From positions 1,860,001 to 1,924,000 of the forward strand of contig OY730443.1 of the NCBI GenBank assembly GCA_963422705.1: a stretch of 64,000 nt of DNA, in the 5' to 3' direction. Made by a program: the position numbers and the translations under genes. Every line of letters begins with the position of its first letter. Position 1 is the stretch's first letter. This DNA is from G963422705 sp963422705 (lineage in GTDB: Bacteria > Poribacteria > WGA-4E > WGA-3G). This document shows positions 62,177 to 64,000 of this stretch, one piece after another. Below the pieces are notes generated by a model, which saw only the letters and a program-made list of their open reading frames with translations, was not told where the DNA came from and ran no database searches.

Positions 62177-63682
62177 CTACACTTCCCTTCTGTGGAAAAT
62201 CAGAAATATGAGCAGAAACATGAACAGGTTGATGAGCAGCAGCAAGCATACCTCCGGAAGGGCCCGTTTTACATTAACTTCGACACTGCTTCTCTGAAAA
62301 GAAAATTTGGGAAGGCTCCTCCAATCCGCTGCCCCTTTGTCCGCAGAAAACCACTGTCGAGAACCAAATACATCTTTATCCGTAAAATAGTTAATCACTG
62401 TTCGCCGGTATTGCCGCGTCGTTTCAAAGAAATCTCGGATGCCATTCAAGTCAGTGCCTGCCCACGCTTGCGCTACCGCGTCATAAATACCAACCGGTGA
62501 AAGTTTTAACAACGCCCTCTCCATATTTGCCTGTTGGATAAAAATATCCTCAAGCACAGGTTTTCGGGTGAGCCACGTTCTGTCTGCTGTCGCCGTGACA
62601 TGGGAACCGAGAAAACGGAAATGATTCTGTGCGTAAGGCATCTTATGTTCATCTTCCTCGCCAAATCCATCAAACTGCATGACACTTTCATAGGTGTACA
62701 ATAGGGTTCGAGGGTTATCCGAAAAGAAAGCGTGGCGGGAGCCCCATCCCCTTAGCTCGAGCCCCCAATCTTCCCCCGGGAAATCATCAGTAGCGAGGAA
62801 GTGTTTGCGTTTCCTGTCGAATTCCTCCCACATCTGTTCAATTTGGTTGAAAGCAGATGTCCTACGTACCTCCTGATTCTCAACATGTGGGAATACTGCA
62901 AGAATCACGTTCGGATAGACTAATACCAAAAACCCCCATACGAACATGGATAACATTAACGCCGTTCTCATTCTACGATTGGTTGCCGAAATCAGCAGTC
63001 CGATGAGGTAGAATATCGACAGATACATAACCGATGTCAAAATCAGCCCACCTATCCGGAGAAAATCACCGGGGCTCAGTGAAATAGAGGCAGAAATTGT
63101 CATCAAGATGATTGAGAGAAGGATACTGATGAGCAACGGCACTAACAAGCAGAACATCGCGCTGATGTATTTGGAAAGTAAGATATGCCCCCGCTGCACC
63201 GGATGCGTCAAGACTAAACGTAATGTCCCTCGTTCATACTCCCCTGCGAGGGCATCGTAAGCGAAAATCAGTGCCAACAAACTCAGAATCACTTCAAAGA
63301 TAAAGACGATATCCATTGAGGCGAACATATCCATAAACGGATTATCCGATTCGTGTATATAGGCGTCCCATAGCGATGGAACATATTTGTGTGATACCTC
63401 TATCTGGTTACCGAGACGTTTGTCGAGCCCGAGACTGAAAATACTGAGGGGATTCGGCGGCCTGTCGGCGTAGACTCTACCTGCTGAATAAGTTTTTTTC
63501 TCGTCGAGTTGTCGCTGGTGCATTTTGACTGCATCGTTATGAGCCGCTAAACGTCGCTCATAGTCCTTAATAAGAACAGCAGTATTTGTTACCACAAGCA
63601 GCAACATAATGAAGACTGTTGCTGCGAAACGGAACGTCATAAGATTGTCGAGGAGTTCTCGGTGGATGAGTGTTATTAGCAT
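62177..63682 (-). CDS. ABC-2 type transporter permease, paralog of 60657-62078
   Basis: A 501-residue permease of the same layout: first helix FRFAATVFIMLLLVVTNTAV, a large periplasmic part, then DIVFIFEVILSLLALIFAYDAL, the loop LAGEYERGTLRLVLTHPVQR near residue 185, further helices, a second extracytoplasmic domain and a terminal helix (EVCLLLLINLFMFLLIFLIF). AGAGG precedes the ATG. The ATPase gene that usually accompanies such permeases is not in the window, and the sequence upstream is taken up by a transposable element. Confidence 0.85.
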   Translation of the reverse strand: MLITLIHRELLDNLMTFRFAATVFIMLLLVVTNTAVLIKDYERRLAAHNDAVKMHQRQLDEKKTYSAGRVYADRPPNPLSIFSLGLDKRLGNQIEVSHKYVPSLWDAYIHESDNPFMDMFASMDIVFIFEVILSLLALIFAYDALAGEYERGTLRLVLTHPVQRGHILLSKYISAMFCLLVPLLISILLSIILMTISASISLSPGDFLRIGGLILTSVMYLSIFYLIGLLISATNRRMRTALMLSMFVWGFLVLVYPNVILAVFPHVENQEVRRTSAFNQIEQMWEEFDRKRKHFLATDDFPGEDWGLELRGWGSRHAFFSDNPRTLLYTYESVMQFDGFGEEDEHKMPYAQNHFRFLGSHVTATADRTWLTRKPVLEDIFIQQANMERALLKLSPVGIYDAVAQAWAGTDLNGIRDFFETTRQYRRTVINYFTDKDVFGSRQWFSADKGAADWRSLPKFSFQRSSVEVNVKRALPEVCLLLLINLFMFLLIFLIFHRREV

Positions 63683-63799
63683 TTAATCGCCTCTAATCGC
63701 TTTCGTAAGTCGAATCCTTTTCGGTTTAAGAATTAAAACGGGATTCAGATAGCCTGTCAGCATCTACGGTATATGATACCATACTTTTCATTGTATCTT

Positions 63800-64000
63800 C
63801 GGCAGGAGACCCCGCTGCTTTAGCTCGGGGAGGAATGCCCGCTCCTGTATTGTATCGAAAAAAGGGTTGATTTTCTATCAAAAATGCTGTATCATGATAG
63901 TATCACGTTGGCAGACATACGAAGCGTTGCCGCTTGGTAACGTGTCTGCCTACCCACTTCGTAGGTTAGAACCTTATACCGTTCTATAGGGGTTAAAAAC
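63800..64000 (+). mobile_element. left part of a second TnpB-type element, cut by window edge
   Basis: The hairpin CCCCG-CT-GCTTTAGC-T-CGGGG (63810-63830) is followed about 100 bases later by the stem GGCAGACA (63910-63917)/TGTCTGCC (63943-63950), the same order and spacing as at 7957-8092. Between them is a promoter TTGATT-17 bases-TATCAT (63867-63895). The sequence ends in GGGGTTAAAAAC with no start codon yet, so tnpB should begin just beyond the window. 63683-63799 holds no recognisable gene. Confidence 0.65.

Overview
The window reads as a chromosome segment of a Gram-negative bacterium. It carries a TonB-dependent receptor, an Mla-type MCE/ABC lipid transport set, lipoproteins and an outer-membrane barrel. 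The accessory genes (type I sulfatase, several Gfo/Idh/MocA oxidoreductases, phytanoyl-CoA dioxygenase, DUF1549/DUF1553 cytochrome-like protein, DUF6807/PmoA-like, DUF6785-like, DUF711) are a mixture I associate with Candidatus Poribacteria and related planctomycete-like or sponge/marine lineages. That assignment is inference from gene content, not from a marker phylogeny. No rRNA and no CRISPR array were seen.

Layout. 1-320: three tRNAs (Leu cut by the window edge, initiator Met, elongator Met). 410-2526: tilS-hpt. 2750-6577: diheme cytochrome c, Ig-like lipoprotein, LysM/M23 peptidase, and a beta-barrel protein fused to a lytic transglycosylase. 6671-9430: a Gfo/Idh dehydrogenase, a decayed TnpB element and the 3' remnant of a second Gfo/Idh gene. 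9501-19556: mostly minus-strand secreted or catabolic genes (Con A-like protein, DUF1549/1553 lipoprotein, NAD-dependent epimerase, gamma-glutamyltransferase, Gfo/Idh, DUF6807, STAS protein, sulfatase). 19785-21500: an IS200/IS605 element with tnpA and tnpB.

21914-39319 is the conserved core, all on the minus strand: DUF711, accA, dprA, two discoidin-like lipoproteins, then radA-PIN/TRAM-ispD-ispF-cysS (the order known from Firmicutes and others), mlaE-mlaF-mlaD, and rpsF-ssb-rpsR-rplI-dnaB. 39594-41593 holds an unknown 604-residue protein with a tandem internal repeat and a 37-residue, very basic small ORF with a near-perfect ribosome binding site. 41648-51101: nitroreductase, PfkB kinase, isopropylmalate/isocitrate-type dehydrogenase, methyltransferase, YchF-like GTPase, PlsC, a large DUF6785-like membrane protein and a cytochrome-like lipoprotein. 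51299-57042: a catabolic group (2-hydroxyacid dehydrogenase, two MDR oxidoreductases, PhyH dioxygenase, acyl-CoA ligase). 57356-60145: TonB-dependent receptor with a strong promoter and terminator. 60657-63682: two paralogous ABC-2 permeases without an ATPase in view. 63800-64000: the left part of a second TnpB-type element whose leader matches the one at 7945-8120.

Most worth a second look: the barrel-transglycosylase fusion with no ordinary start codon, the unknown repeat protein with the small basic ORF behind it, the shared structured leader of two TnpB elements, the IS200 transposase whose HUH motif reads Tyr-Val-His, and the STAS-DUF6807-Gfo/Idh operon.
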